From: an uncultured Pelagibacteraceae bacterium
GTDB lineage: Bacteria; Pseudomonadota; Alphaproteobacteria; Pelagibacterales; Pelagibacteraceae
Assembly (NCBI GenBank): GCA_902525625.1
Contig: CABZHM010000006.1
Coordinates: forward strand, 1 to 54,665
Direction of reading: 5' to 3'
DNA length: 54,665 nucleotides
Below are positions 1-8,597 of the stretch, piece after piece; the first letter of the stretch is position 1, and the number at the start of each line of letters is the position of its first letter. The position numbers and the translations under genes are program-made. Below the pieces are notes generated by a model. That model searched no databases. It was not told the DNA's origin and worked only from the letters and a program-made list of their open reading frames with translations.

Positions 1-177
1 TTTTGTTGCATCAACTTCTGCTACAGCAAGAGATTCTATATTGTAGCCCCTGCCAGAAAATAATCCAACGACTCTAGCAAGTACTCCAGCTTCATTATCT
101 ACCCAAACCACTATAATATGTGTGTCAACTTTCTCTTTTTTGGTTGGAATATTATATGCTGATTTTGGGTTTGACAT
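1..177 (-). CDS. ilvN: Acetolactate synthase small (regulatory) subunit, N-terminal part
   Basis: Translating the minus strand from the ATG at 177 gives 59 residues that run off the left edge. They begin MSNPKSAYNIP and continue with an ACT-domain opening (HIIVVWVDNEAGVLARVVG, then GYNIESLAV). This is the regulatory subunit that stimulates the IlvB catalytic subunit and carries valine feedback control in branched-chain amino acid synthesis. The ATG shares one base with the ilvB stop codon (TAATG), so the two are translationally coupled. The C-terminal part is outside the window. Confidence 0.93.
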   Translation of the reverse strand, partial: MSNPKSAYNIPTKKEKVDTHIIVVWVDNEAGVLARVVGLFSGRGYNIESLAVAEVDATK

Positions 178-1943
178 TAAACTAAAGCTTTTCCTTTTCC
201 TGTAATCTTTTTTTGTTTTTCGTCATTTGGGCCTAAAATCATTTGATTATGCGGTTTTCCTGATGGTATCATTGGAAAACAGTTTTCATTAGGATCAACT
301 CGACAATCAAAAATTACCGGTCCATTGTGCTCTAACATTTCATTTATTTTATTATCTAATTCATTTGGATTATCAGCCATAATTCCTTTACATCCATATG
401 CCTCTGCTAACTTAACAAAATCTGGTAATGCTTCTGAATAACTTTCAGAATAATTCTTTTCGTGAAGTAATTCCTGCCATTGTCTTACCATGCCCATATA
501 TTGATTATTTAAAACAAAAATTTTAATTGGTAAATTATACTGAACAGCAGTAGACATTTCCTGCATTGTCATTAGAACTGAGGCTTCACCCGCAATATCG
601 ATAACAAGCTTATCAGGATGAGCGATTTGAACACCAACAGCTGCGGGAAGACCATATCCCATTGTTCCAAGCCCTCCAGATGTCATCCATCTATTTGGTT
701 TATTAAATTTATAGTGCTGGGCAGCCCACATTTGATGTTGACCAACCTCCGTTGTAATAAATGTATCTTGATTTTTAGTCAGTTCGTACAACCTTTGCAC
801 TGCATGCTGAGGTTTTATGAACTCATTACTGTTTACGAAACCTAGTGAATCCTTTTCTCTCCATTTTTGAATTTTTTCCCACCATTTTGAAACATTTGGC
901 TTATTAGAATTTTTAAAAACATTTTTTCTTTTATTAATTGTTTTAACAGCTGCATTCAGAACTTCATTTACATCACCAACAATCGCCAAATCTACTTTTA
1001 TAATTTTATTTATTGATGAAGGATCAATATCAATATGAACCTTTTTTGATTTTGGAGAAAATTCATCTATTTTACCGGTAATTCTATCATCAAATCTTGC
1101 ACCAATATTAATTAATAAATCACAATCATGCATTGCATTATTTGCTTCATAAGTTCCATGCATACCAAGCATACCTATAAACTGACTATCATCTCCAGGA
1201 AAAGCCCCAAGACCTTGTAATGTCGACGTAATTGGAAAACCAATCATTCGTACAAATTCTCTTAAAGATTCGCTAGCTTTAGGCCCTGAGTTAATAACCC
1301 CACCACCAGTATAAACAACAGGTTTTTTTGCTTTTGCAATTAATTCAATTAATTCATTAATTTCTTCTTGAGTAAAATTACTATGCACTTTTCCATTAGT
1401 TTTTTTCTCAATTTTTGGTTTCTTATATTTGACTTTTGCAAATTGAATATCTTTTGGAATATCCACTAACACTGGGCCTGGTCTTCCAGTTGTTGCTACT
1501 TTAAAAGCTTCATGAAGAGTTTTTGATAAATCTTTTATGTCTTTTACTAACCAATTATGTTTTGTACATGGTCTAGTAATTCCTGTCGTATCACATTCTT
1601 GAAAAGCGTCAGTACCTATCAAGTGAGTCGGTACTTGTCCTGAAATACAAACCAATGGAACTGAGTCCATGTAGGCATCGGTCAAAGCTGTAACTACATT
1701 TGTAGCTCCTGGTCCAGAAGTAACTAAAACAACACCAGGTTTGCCAGATGACCTCGCATAACCTTCAGCTGCATGACCAGCACCTTGCTCATGCCTAACT
1801 AGTATATGCTTTATAGAAGAGTGATTTTTTAATTCGTCATAAATGGGAAGAACAGCGCCTCCAGGATAACCAAAAATAAACTCTACTTCTTGATCCTTAA
1901 GGCATTTAAAAACAATTTCAGCTCCTGAATATAATTTAGACAT
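177..1943 (-). CDS. ilvB: Acetolactate synthase large (catalytic) subunit
   Basis: 588 residues, normal length. It makes 2-acetolactate or 2-aceto-2-hydroxybutyrate from pyruvate with thiamine diphosphate, FAD and Mg2+, the first common step to Val, Leu and Ile. Visible features are the N-terminal ThDP domain with the activating Glu in VRHEQGAGHAAEGYAR (about residues 49-64), the central FAD-associated domain, and the C-terminal ThDP domain with NNQYMGMVRQWQ. The usual GDG metal-binding triplet is GEA here (residues 452-454, bases 582-590). The gene is followed directly by ilvN. Identification is secure; the consequence of GEA is unknown to me. Confidence 0.97.
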   Translation of the reverse strand: MSKLYSGAEIVFKCLKDQEVEFIFGYPGGAVLPIYDELKNHSSIKHILVRHEQGAGHAAEGYARSSGKPGVVLVTSGPGATNVVTALTDAYMDSVPLVCISGQVPTHLIGTDAFQECDTTGITRPCTKHNWLVKDIKDLSKTLHEAFKVATTGRPGPVLVDIPKDIQFAKVKYKKPKIEKKTNGKVHSNFTQEEINELIELIAKAKKPVVYTGGGVINSGPKASESLREFVRMIGFPITSTLQGLGAFPGDDSQFIGMLGMHGTYEANNAMHDCDLLINIGARFDDRITGKIDEFSPKSKKVHIDIDPSSINKIIKVDLAIVGDVNEVLNAAVKTINKRKNVFKNSNKPNVSKWWEKIQKWREKDSLGFVNSNEFIKPQHAVQRLYELTKNQDTFITTEVGQHQMWAAQHYKFNKPNRWMTSGGLGTMGYGLPAAVGVQIAHPDKLVIDIAGEASVLMTMQEMSTAVQYNLPIKIFVLNNQYMGMVRQWQELLHEKNYSESYSEALPDFVKLAEAYGCKGIMADNPNELDNKINEMLEHNGPVIFDCRVDPNENCFPMIPSGKPHNQMILGPNDEKQKKITGKGKALV

Positions 1944-1997
1944 TTAAGCAATCTAGCTGAAGTTGTGCTAATTGGTCAAGGTAAAGTAAAAAAATAT

Positions 1998-2906
1998 CTA
2001 AATTTTTTTAAGAAAATTTTTAAGTCTATTGTGCTTGATTTTATTCCAATCAACCATATTTCCTCTGCTCCACGTGACCTGCCTTTTGGCATATTGCCTA
2101 GTCTTTATTGATATTCTCTTTACAACCTCATTAATTTCAATTTTTTTATCTATAAAGTCCTTAATTTCAATCAAGCCTATTGCTTTACTCGCAGTTTTTT
2201 TTTTCGAAACTCTCATGTTCAAAAATCTTTTAGCCTCCAAGATTGCTCCCTTATCAATCATATTTTGAGTTCGGTAACTAATTTGATCTATCAAAATATC
2301 TCTCGGAAAATCTATATAAATTTTATAAAAATTTTCATCTTCAAAAGCCGACTTGGTCTTTTTAAACCATTCACTTAGTGTTCTTTTAGTAAATAATTTT
2401 ACTTCATAAGCTCTAATTAGTCTTTGGGTATCAAATGGATTAATATAATTCGTGATTCCCGGATCAAGTTTTTTTAATTTTTTCAAAAAATTTTTATTAC
2501 CTAAAGAGCTATTTAATTTCCTAACTTTCTCTCTTATTCGAATTGGAATTTTTGGTATACTCACTATTCCATCGGTTAAAGCTTTAAAATATAAACCAGT
2601 TCCTCCAACAACAATTGGAACATTCTTTCTTTTTTTAATATCTAAAATTTTTTTTTTTACCGCTTTTAACCATTCTCCTGCTGAGTAATTTTTTTTCACA
2701 GATTGAAATCCATACAAATGATGTTTAATATTTCTATAATCTTTTTTTTGAGGCCTTGCAGATAAAATATTTAGCTCTTTGTAAACTTGCATACTATCAG
2801 CATTTATAATTTCACCATCTACTTTTTTTGCAAGTTTTATCGCAAATTCTGATTTGCCTGATGCTGTTGGTCCGTAGATTAAAATAATTTTGGATTTTAA
2901 ATCCAT
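1998..2906 (-). CDS. miaA: tRNA dimethylallyltransferase
   Basis: 302 residues, normal for the family. It transfers a dimethylallyl group to A37 of tRNAs that read codons starting with U. The P-loop is GPTASGKS (residues 12-19), followed by the substrate motif INADSMQVY, VGGTGLY in the middle, and the C-terminal tRNA-contact segment YAKRQVTWSRG. It starts 3 bases after the stop of the upstream HtrA protease gene, so it is probably cotranscribed with it. No Hfq gene follows (ilvB does), unlike the miaA-hfq order of many proteobacteria. Confidence 0.96.
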   Translation of the reverse strand: MDLKSKIILIYGPTASGKSEFAIKLAKKVDGEIINADSMQVYKELNILSARPQKKDYRNIKHHLYGFQSVKKNYSAGEWLKAVKKKILDIKKRKNVPIVVGGTGLYFKALTDGIVSIPKIPIRIREKVRKLNSSLGNKNFLKKLKKLDPGITNYINPFDTQRLIRAYEVKLFTKRTLSEWFKKTKSAFEDENFYKIYIDFPRDILIDQISYRTQNMIDKGAILEAKRFLNMRVSKKKTASKAIGLIEIKDFIDKKIEINEVVKRISIKTRQYAKRQVTWSRGNMVDWNKIKHNRLKNFLKKI

Positions 2907-2909
2907 AAA

Positions 2910-4328
2910 TTAATTTAATTTAATACCAATATATCTTCTTTGATTTTGACTATTATAAATAACTAATAAAATTGTTTTTTGATCACTTTTCAAAACATTA
3001 TTTACAGCTTCAGATAAATCCTCAATCGATCTTATTTTTTTCTTTTGAGCCTCTAAAATTATACTATTTAACTCTATAGACCCTTTTAATGGACTATCAT
3101 TTTCAATTTTAGTGATTATTAATCCTGATGTTTGGTTGGGTAAATTTCTACTTTTGATATCTTCTTTATTAATTAACCTTACATTTATTTTTAGTTCTTC
3201 AATTAAAGTCTCTTTTGGTGAGGTTTTTTTCTCAGCAACTTTAAAATCCTCTGAAGTTTCCAATCTACCAAGCTTGATTGTTTTGACTATCTCTTTTTTA
3301 TTTCGCCAAATTTTTACTTTTACATTTTTTCCAACTTCTGTTCTAGCAACGATTGTTGGAAGTTCTTTCATCTCTTTTATTTTTTCACCATTGAATTCAA
3401 GTATGATATCACCAGCCTTTACACCAGCTTTTTGAGAAGGACTATTCTCAGCAACACTAGCAACTAATGCACCTCTAGGCTCATCTAAATTTTCAACATC
3501 TGCAATTTCTTTTGTAACATCCTGAATTCTGACTCCTAACCAACCTCTTTTGGTTTCACCAAATTTTACTAACTGATTAATTACAATTTTTGCACTGTTA
3601 GATGGTATTGCAAATCCAATACCGATAGAACCACTTCTTCCTAGAATTGCTGTATTGATGCCAATTACATCTCCATTTAAATCAAAAAGAGGACCGCCAG
3701 AATTACCAGAGTTAATTGATGCATCTGTTTGTATGTAATCTTCATAACGAGTTAAACCTAATGAACGATTTCTTGCTGAAATAATTCCAGATGTAACAGT
3801 TCCACCGAATCCAAATGGATTACCAATTGCAATTACCCAGTCACCAATTCTTGCTTCATCAGAGTTTCCAAACTTAACTGGAATAAATTTTTCATTAGAA
3901 TCTAGTTTTAAAACAGCTATATCTGAAAGAGGATCTGCTCCAATTACCTGAGCTTTAAACTCTTTGTCACCATTAACTCTTACAATGATGTCTTCTGCAT
4001 CCTGAATTACATGGTTATTAGTAATCACTACTCCTTTTTCATCTATAATAAAACCTGATCCTAGTGCAGCAGATTTTCTTTCTTGAGGAGCTCCAAATTC
4101 TTTGAACATATCTTCAAATGGTGAGCCAGGTGGAAACTGAAATGGAAAGGGATTAGATTGAGTGGTCACAGTTGTGGTGGTTGAAATATTTACAACTGAT
4201 GGCATTAATTTTTCTGCTAAATCAGCAAATGATCCTGGAATTTCATTTGAAAAAGAGGAAAGTGAACTATTGCATAACAATAAGATAGAGATAAGGAATA
4301 CTTTTACTTTTTTTTTAAATCTTGGCAT
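2910..4328 (-). CDS. degP: Periplasmic serine protease/chaperone of the HtrA/DegP (Do) family
   Basis: 472 residues with an N-terminal signal segment (basic MPRFKKK then FLISILLLCNSSLSS), a trypsin-like domain and two PDZ-like domains. The catalytic triad is visible as His106 (NNHV), Asp136 (SDIAVL) and Ser210 (GNSGGP). It is expected to degrade or refold damaged envelope proteins in the periplasm. The first 14 bases overlap the upstream DUF2065 gene, and hflC-hflK lie further upstream. This hflK-hflC-DUF2065-htrA order is a common proteobacterial quality-control cluster. DegP and DegQ/MucD cannot be told apart from sequence alone. Confidence 0.95.
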   Translation of the reverse strand: MPRFKKKVKVFLISILLLCNSSLSSFSNEIPGSFADLAEKLMPSVVNISTTTTVTTQSNPFPFQFPPGSPFEDMFKEFGAPQERKSAALGSGFIIDEKGVVITNNHVIQDAEDIIVRVNGDKEFKAQVIGADPLSDIAVLKLDSNEKFIPVKFGNSDEARIGDWVIAIGNPFGFGGTVTSGIISARNRSLGLTRYEDYIQTDASINSGNSGGPLFDLNGDVIGINTAILGRSGSIGIGFAIPSNSAKIVINQLVKFGETKRGWLGVRIQDVTKEIADVENLDEPRGALVASVAENSPSQKAGVKAGDIILEFNGEKIKEMKELPTIVARTEVGKNVKVKIWRNKKEIVKTIKLGRLETSEDFKVAEKKTSPKETLIEELKINVRLINKEDIKSRNLPNQTSGLIITKIENDSPLKGSIELNSIILEAQKKKIRSIEDLSEAVNNVLKSDQKTILLVIYNSQNQRRYIGIKLN

Positions 4329-4500
4329 AATAAATAATTATAAATCCTATTATCGCAAAAAATAATCCACCAGTCCTAAGTTGTCTTGAAGGAATCAATT
4401 CTAATTTTTTCAACATACTTTTCATTTTTGATGGAAATATGGCATATAATAAGCCTTCAATAAATAAGAATAGACCAAATGCAATGATCAATTCACTCAT
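4315..4500 (-). CDS. Small inner-membrane protein, DUF2065 (YjeT-like)
   Basis: 61 residues. Two hydrophobic segments (about 4-20 and 44-59) flank a basic stretch with KSMLKKLELIPSRQLR. Length, topology and position between hflC and htrA match the DUF2065/YjeT family, whose biochemical role is not established. The end overlaps the htrA start by 14 bases. The neighbourhood suggests a link to membrane protein quality control, but that is inference. Confidence 0.85.
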   Translation of the reverse strand: MSELIIAFGLFLFIEGLLYAIFPSKMKSMLKKLELIPSRQLRTGGLFFAIIGFIIIYYAKI

Positions 4501-4506
4501 TAATAT

Positions 4507-5376
4507 TTAATTTGATTGGGGCTTAATATTTCCAAAAAATTTAAAAAACTCGCTGTCAGGTGATAAAATCAATGAAGTTTCTCCTCCTATCAGAGCTTTT
4601 TCGTATGCTTGCATTGCTCGATAAAATGCAAAAAATTCTGGATCTTGTCCAAAAGCGCCAGCAAATATATTATTTCTCTTACCATCACCTTCACCTTTCA
4701 TAATCTCTGATTTTTTTTGCGCATCAGCCAAAATCACCGTTACTTCTTTGTCCGCTGTGGAAGTGATTGTTACTGCCATCTCCGCGCCTCTTGCTCTAAA
4801 TTCTTTTGCCTCCCTTTCCCTTTCAGTTTGCATTCTTCTAAAAATCGCATCACTATTCGCCTGAGGAAGATCTGCTCTTTTAATTCTTACATCATTAATT
4901 TTTATCCCAAAGTTTTCCGCTTCATTATTAACTCCCTCTTGAATTAAAGCCATCTGCTTTGTTCTGTCCTCAGATAATAAAGTTTGAAGTTCTTGTTGAC
5001 CTAAAACATTTCTAATTCTTGAATTAATAATTGTTGCCAACCTTGATCTAGCTACCCGTTCGTTCCCTACAGAAATATAAAATTTTAAAGGATCTACTAT
5101 TTGAAATCTTGCAAAAGCATCCACAATTAACCTTTTTTGATCTGATGCAATAACCTCTTCAGGTGGAGTATCTAAATTTAAAATTCTTTTGTCTAAAAAA
5201 ACTACGTTTTGAATAAACGGAATTTTAAAATTTAAACCCGGTTTTAAAATTATTCTTTTCGGATCACCAAACTGCAAAACGATAGCTTGATTTACTTCTT
5301 TTACAATAAAGATTGAAAAAAATAATGTTACAGCTATCGCAACACTAATACCAGCAATAATTTTTCCCATACTCAT
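4507..5376 (-). CDS. hflC: HflC, SPFH-domain regulator of the FtsH protease
   Basis: 289 residues with an N-terminal membrane anchor (about 5-25) and an SPFH/band-7 domain (VKEVNQAIVLQFGDPKR, LDTPPEEVIASDQKR, VRIKRADLPQ), then a C-terminal helix rich in charged residues. It forms a large membrane complex with HflK around FtsH, which is encoded at 29877-31784. The gene starts 9 bases after the hflK stop. A start at MGK two codons later (5370) is also possible. Confidence 0.95.
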   Translation of the reverse strand: MSMGKIIAGISVAIAVTLFFSIFIVKEVNQAIVLQFGDPKRIILKPGLNFKIPFIQNVVFLDKRILNLDTPPEEVIASDQKRLIVDAFARFQIVDPLKFYISVGNERVARSRLATIINSRIRNVLGQQELQTLLSEDRTKQMALIQEGVNNEAENFGIKINDVRIKRADLPQANSDAIFRRMQTEREREAKEFRARGAEMAVTITSTADKEVTVILADAQKKSEIMKGEGDGKRNNIFAGAFGQDPEFFAFYRAMQAYEKALIGGETSLILSPDSEFFKFFGNIKPQSN

Positions 5377-5385
5377 ATCTTAAAC

Positions 5386-6489
5386 TTAATTCGTCACTTT
5401 CTTTTTTAATTCAGGCAATGGTAAATATGGCACTACACCTGATCCAGCATTTTTTTCTATGATTACTTTATCAATGTCTGCCAAAACTTTTTCCATAGTT
5501 TCTAAATACATTCTTTCTTGTGTTACTGATTTAGCATTTTTATACTCATTATAAATCGCTAAGAATCTGCTTGCTTCACCCTCTGCTTTTGCAACAACTT
5601 CTTTTTTATATGCTTCAGCAGCTTGCAATATTTTTGCAGCTTCACCACGCGCTCTTGGTATGACATCATTAGCATATGCTTCAGCCTCGTTCTTGGATCT
5701 TTCCATATCAGCTCTTGCAGCCTGAACATCTCTAAAGGCATCGATTACTTGGTCTGGGGGATCAGCTTTTTGCGTTTGAACTTGAGTGATTTGAATACCG
5801 CTTGTATATTCATCTAAAATTTTTTGAATAATCTTTTGAGTATCAGTTTCTATTAAAGATCTTCCTTCTGTAAGAATAGGTTGAATATCTGATCTAGCAA
5901 TAACTTCTCTCATTGCAGTTTCTGCTGCAGCTTTCACAGTACCTTCTGGATCTTGAATTTTAAATAAAAAATTTCCTGCATCTTTGATTACCCAAAAAAC
6001 GGAGAAATCTATATTAACAATATTTTCATCACCAGTTAACATTAAGCTTTCTTGTGGAACATCAGCAACACCACCTTGAGAAGAAAAACCACTATCTCTC
6101 TCAGACCTGAAACCTATATCTATTCTGTTCACCTTTGTAACTTTTGGAGTAAGTACAGACTCAACGGGAAAAGGAATATGATAATTTAATCCTGGTTGAG
6201 TAGTTTTTACAAACTTTCCAAATCTTAATACTACGCCCTGCTCATCTGGCAATACTCTGTAAAGACCGCTTGCCAACCAAACAAAACCTAAAATAAGTAA
6301 AACTAGGATAGCTTGTTTGCCACCAGAGGAACTTCCGCCTGGTAAAAACTTTTTTAGTTTTTCTTGAAATTCTCTTATAATTTTATCGATATCTGGTGGA
6401 GTCGGTCCTCTACCTGAACCATTTCCACTTCCTCCTCTTGGAGGCTTACCCCAAGGACTTCCACCGCCTTGTCTAAAATCATCTGACAT
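5386..6489 (-). CDS. hflK: HflK, SPFH-domain partner of HflC
   Basis: 367 residues. A Gly/Pro/Ser-rich cytoplasmic N-terminus (residues 1-57, with GGGSPWGKPPRGG) precedes one transmembrane helix at about 59-78, then the SPFH domain (YRVLPDEQGVVLRFGKF) and a long Ala/Glu-rich helical region (AEAYANDVIPRARGEAAKI). The Gly-rich N-terminus is typical of HflK. It heads the minus-strand hflK-hflC-DUF2065-htrA-miaA group and is divergent from mrp across 52 bases, which should contain promoters for both directions. Confidence 0.95.
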   Translation of the reverse strand: MSDDFRQGGGSPWGKPPRGGSGNGSGRGPTPPDIDKIIREFQEKLKKFLPGGSSSGGKQAILVLLILGFVWLASGLYRVLPDEQGVVLRFGKFVKTTQPGLNYHIPFPVESVLTPKVTKVNRIDIGFRSERDSGFSSQGGVADVPQESLMLTGDENIVNIDFSVFWVIKDAGNFLFKIQDPEGTVKAAAETAMREVIARSDIQPILTEGRSLIETDTQKIIQKILDEYTSGIQITQVQTQKADPPDQVIDAFRDVQAARADMERSKNEAEAYANDVIPRARGEAAKILQAAEAYKKEVVAKAEGEASRFLAIYNEYKNAKSVTQERMYLETMEKVLADIDKVIIEKNAGSGVVPYLPLPELKKKVTN

Positions 6490-6541
6490 TATGGCAATCT
6501 ATATAATGTCTTTATGCTGAAAAACAAGTTAAGATCACATT

Positions 6542-7366
6542 ATGCCTAAAGAAAAGCCGGAATTAAGTGACGCAATGCGAAAAAAGTTGAGTGGGAAATC
6601 AACTGAAAAAAAGCCAATTAACGGAACAAAATTTACTATTGCAATTTCTAGTGCTAAAGGTGGAGTCGGAAAGTCAACTTTTGCAACAAATCTTGCTTTA
6701 GCTTTAAAAAAAATCGGCTGTAGAGTTGGTTTGTTAGATGCTGATATATATGGACCCTCTATTCCTAAAATGTTTGGGATAAATGAGAAACCAAAGAGTG
6801 ATGGTCAAAAGTTAGAGCCTATAATAAAATATGAAATCCAATGTATGTCTATAGGCTTTCTGACGGATGAAAAAACTCCAATGATATGGAGAGGTCCAAT
6901 GGTAACAAGTGCAATTAAAACATTCACTCAAAAAGTAAATTGGAAAGATTTGGATTTTATAATTGTAGATATGCCACCTGGAACTGGTGATACTCAATTA
7001 ACTTTTTCTCAAGGTATTGAAATTAATGGAGCAATTATAGTATCTACACCACAAGAAGTAGCGCTATTAGACGTTAAAAGAGGAATAAAAATGTTTGATA
7101 AACTTGGGGTAAAAATTTTGGGTCTTATAGATAATATGAGCTCTTTTACAGGGGATGATGGGAAAAAATATCCAATTTTTGGAGAAGGTGCAGTTAAAAG
7201 AACAGCAGAAGAATTTGATAAAGAATTTTTAGCTGAAATACCAATTGATCCAGATGTTGGTAAATTTGGAGATCAAGGAAAGCCTATAGTAGAAAATAAT
7301 CCTAACAGTAAGATATCTCAAATCTATATTAATTTAGCAAAAAAGATTAAATCAATTTATCTTTAA
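6542..7366 (+). CDS. mrp: Mrp/ApbC-type P-loop ATPase, iron-sulfur carrier family
   Basis: 274 residues of the Mrp/NBP35 family of cluster-transfer ATPases. The deviant Walker [11 protein letters not shown] is at 37-46, with [10 protein letters not shown] and VDMPPGTGD following. Two features are missing compared with E. coli Mrp: the N-terminal MIP18/DUF59 domain (only about 30 residues precede the ATPase), and the C-terminal CxxC that binds the bridging cluster. That site reads [19 protein letters not shown] (residues 198-216). The last 20 bases overlap the convergent thyX. The ATPase family is certain; the Fe-S role is inferred from homology. Confidence 0.93.
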   Translation: MPKEKPELSDAMRKKLSGKSTEKKPINGTKFTIAISSAKGGVGKSTFATNLALALKKIGCRVGLLDADIYGPSIPKMFGINEKPKSDGQKLEPIIKYEIQCMSIGFLTDEKTPMIWRGPMVTSAIKTFTQKVNWKDLDFIIVDMPPGTGDTQLTFSQGIEINGAIIVSTPQEVALLDVKRGIKMFDKLGVKILGLIDNMSSFTGDDGKKYPIFGEGAVKRTAEEFDKEFLAEIPIDPDVGKFGDQGKPIVENNPNSKISQIYINLAKKIKSIYL

Positions 7367-8294
7367 GTTCTAAAGCAGACATAAGCTCGTTCCACTCTCT
7401 TTTTGATAAGCCAGACTTTTCAGCATCTACTTTTTCACCACTAATAAGTTTTTGTATTATTTTTTTTCCTTTTGATGATACTTCTGTACCCCCCACTCTA
7501 TAATCTAAAAATGCATCATAAGTAATTGGTACCCATCTTTTAACAGTATCTAACATAGCCTCTGCATAAGCCCTTATTTCATATTGAGCGTGATGATCAG
7601 CTCTTAATCTTAAAAAATTCATTAAATTTAAAAGATCTGTTTTCCAATACCACTGAGTGTAAGTATTTAATGTTAAATTCATTCTTGCAAGCTCTCTTGC
7701 TAAACCAACTTGTTTTTCATCAATCATTGTACCGTCATACCTCTCGTTAAGCATAGTTTCATAATTGTCATAGGTTCGTTCTGCGTCTTTCTTTAATAAT
7801 TCTAGAACTTTTTTTGCTTGATCTCCTGTAAGAATATCACCTCTACCCTGTCTATTACTTTGAGATTGTGCAGCTAAATTTTCTAAGGACGGTAAATAAA
7901 ACTCCTTATCTAAAATAGAATATCTTGCAGAATATTCATTTACATTTGCAGTTCTGTGCCTGATCCATTGCCTTGCAATAAAAATTGGAAGTTTAACGTG
8001 ATATTTAATTTCACACATTTCAAATGGGGTACTATGCCAGTGCCTCATTAAATATTTTATTAGCCCAGAGTCAGTTGAAACTTTTTTAGTACCCTTGCCG
8101 TAAGAAACTCTTGCCGATTGAACTATTGACGTATCATCTCCCATATAATCAATCACTCTAATAAAACCATGATCTAAAATAGGAATTGCCTCATATAGAA
8201 TATTTTCTAATTCTGCTACAGTAACTCTTTTTGTTTTATTTTCTTGAGACTGTTGATCTTTAATTTCTTTTTGTTGTTCTTTGGTTAATTTCAT
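7347..8294 (-). CDS. thyX: Flavin-dependent thymidylate synthase
   Basis: 315 residues. It makes dTMP from dUMP using methylene-THF as carbon donor and reduced FAD as hydride carrier, so it does not produce dihydrofolate as ThyA does. The ThyX signature is present as [14 protein letters not shown] (112-125); the usual Ser at its sixth position is Asn. [24 protein letters not shown] is a typical lead-in. About 25 charged residues precede the domain. It is the only dTMP synthase in the window, and folate genes (folP, 5-formyl-THF cycloligase) lie elsewhere in it. Divergent from the tmRNA gene. Confidence 0.96.
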   Translation of the reverse strand: MKLTKEQQKEIKDQQSQENKTKRVTVAELENILYEAIPILDHGFIRVIDYMGDDTSIVQSARVSYGKGTKKVSTDSGLIKYLMRHWHSTPFEMCEIKYHVKLPIFIARQWIRHRTANVNEYSARYSILDKEFYLPSLENLAAQSQSNRQGRGDILTGDQAKKVLELLKKDAERTYDNYETMLNERYDGTMIDEKQVGLARELARMNLTLNTYTQWYWKTDLLNLMNFLRLRADHHAQYEIRAYAEAMLDTVKRWVPITYDAFLDYRVGGTEVSSKGKKIIQKLISGEKVDAEKSGLSKREWNELMSALELKDKLI

Positions 8295-8304
8295 GAATAA
8301 TTTA

Positions 8305-8332
8305 TTGAATCTTTAAGAATTACTTTTATATT
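8305..8332 (+). promoter_or_regulatory. Putative sigma-70-type promoter for the tmRNA precursor
   Basis: TTGAAT at 8305-8310 and TATATT at 8327-8332 are separated by 16 bases. The predicted start is near 8339, about 25 bases before the first segment I can assign to the tmRNA acceptor piece. In such AT-rich DNA chance matches are common, so the support is the position between thyX and the tmRNA as much as the match itself. Confidence 0.4.
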
Positions 8333-8362
8333 AATCATGTTGGTTTTCCAACTATGACGATA

Positions 8363-8597
8363 AACGAATTTCGTAATAACCATTGCGGACGTGGGGGCAG
8401 TACCCACCACCTCCACCATTTTCAACTTATGGGGGTGAACTAGATTCGACGGGTGTCTAAAGGCTATTCTTTCGTTCGGAATTGTACCTCCGAAAAGGGC
8501 TATTTATAATTGCTAACGAAAGTTACGCACTTGCTGCCTAATTAACTTTGTTAATTAAGCAAACGGGGTTTTGGGGCACCTGGCAACAGAACGCCCC
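8363..8597 (+). ncRNA. ssrA: tmRNA, circularly permuted two-piece form
   Basis: Rescues stalled ribosomes. The pieces are in permuted order. The acceptor piece (about 8363-8418) ends in CACCTCC plus ACCA. A 12-base spacer follows, then the coding piece starts at 8431 with GGGGGTGAACTAGATTCGAC. GGGGGTG (8431-8437) pairs with CACCTCC (8408-8414) as the acceptor stem, and ACGAA (8364-8368) can pair with TTCGT (8471-8475) in the long joining helix. The tag frame 8512-8541 reads ANESYALAA then TAA. A TAATTAAC/GTTAATTA hairpin follows, then a pseudoknot-like GGGGC/GCCCC pair (8573-8577 with 8593-8597). The outer ends are estimates. The acceptor T-loop (8391-8397) is not the usual TTCGA type. Confidence 0.93.

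Noticed and set aside
8538-8566. Hairpin TAATTAAC/GTTAATTA as a terminator for the tmRNA
   Set aside because: It lies directly after the tag stop codon, where tmRNAs have a helix, and further tmRNA structure follows.
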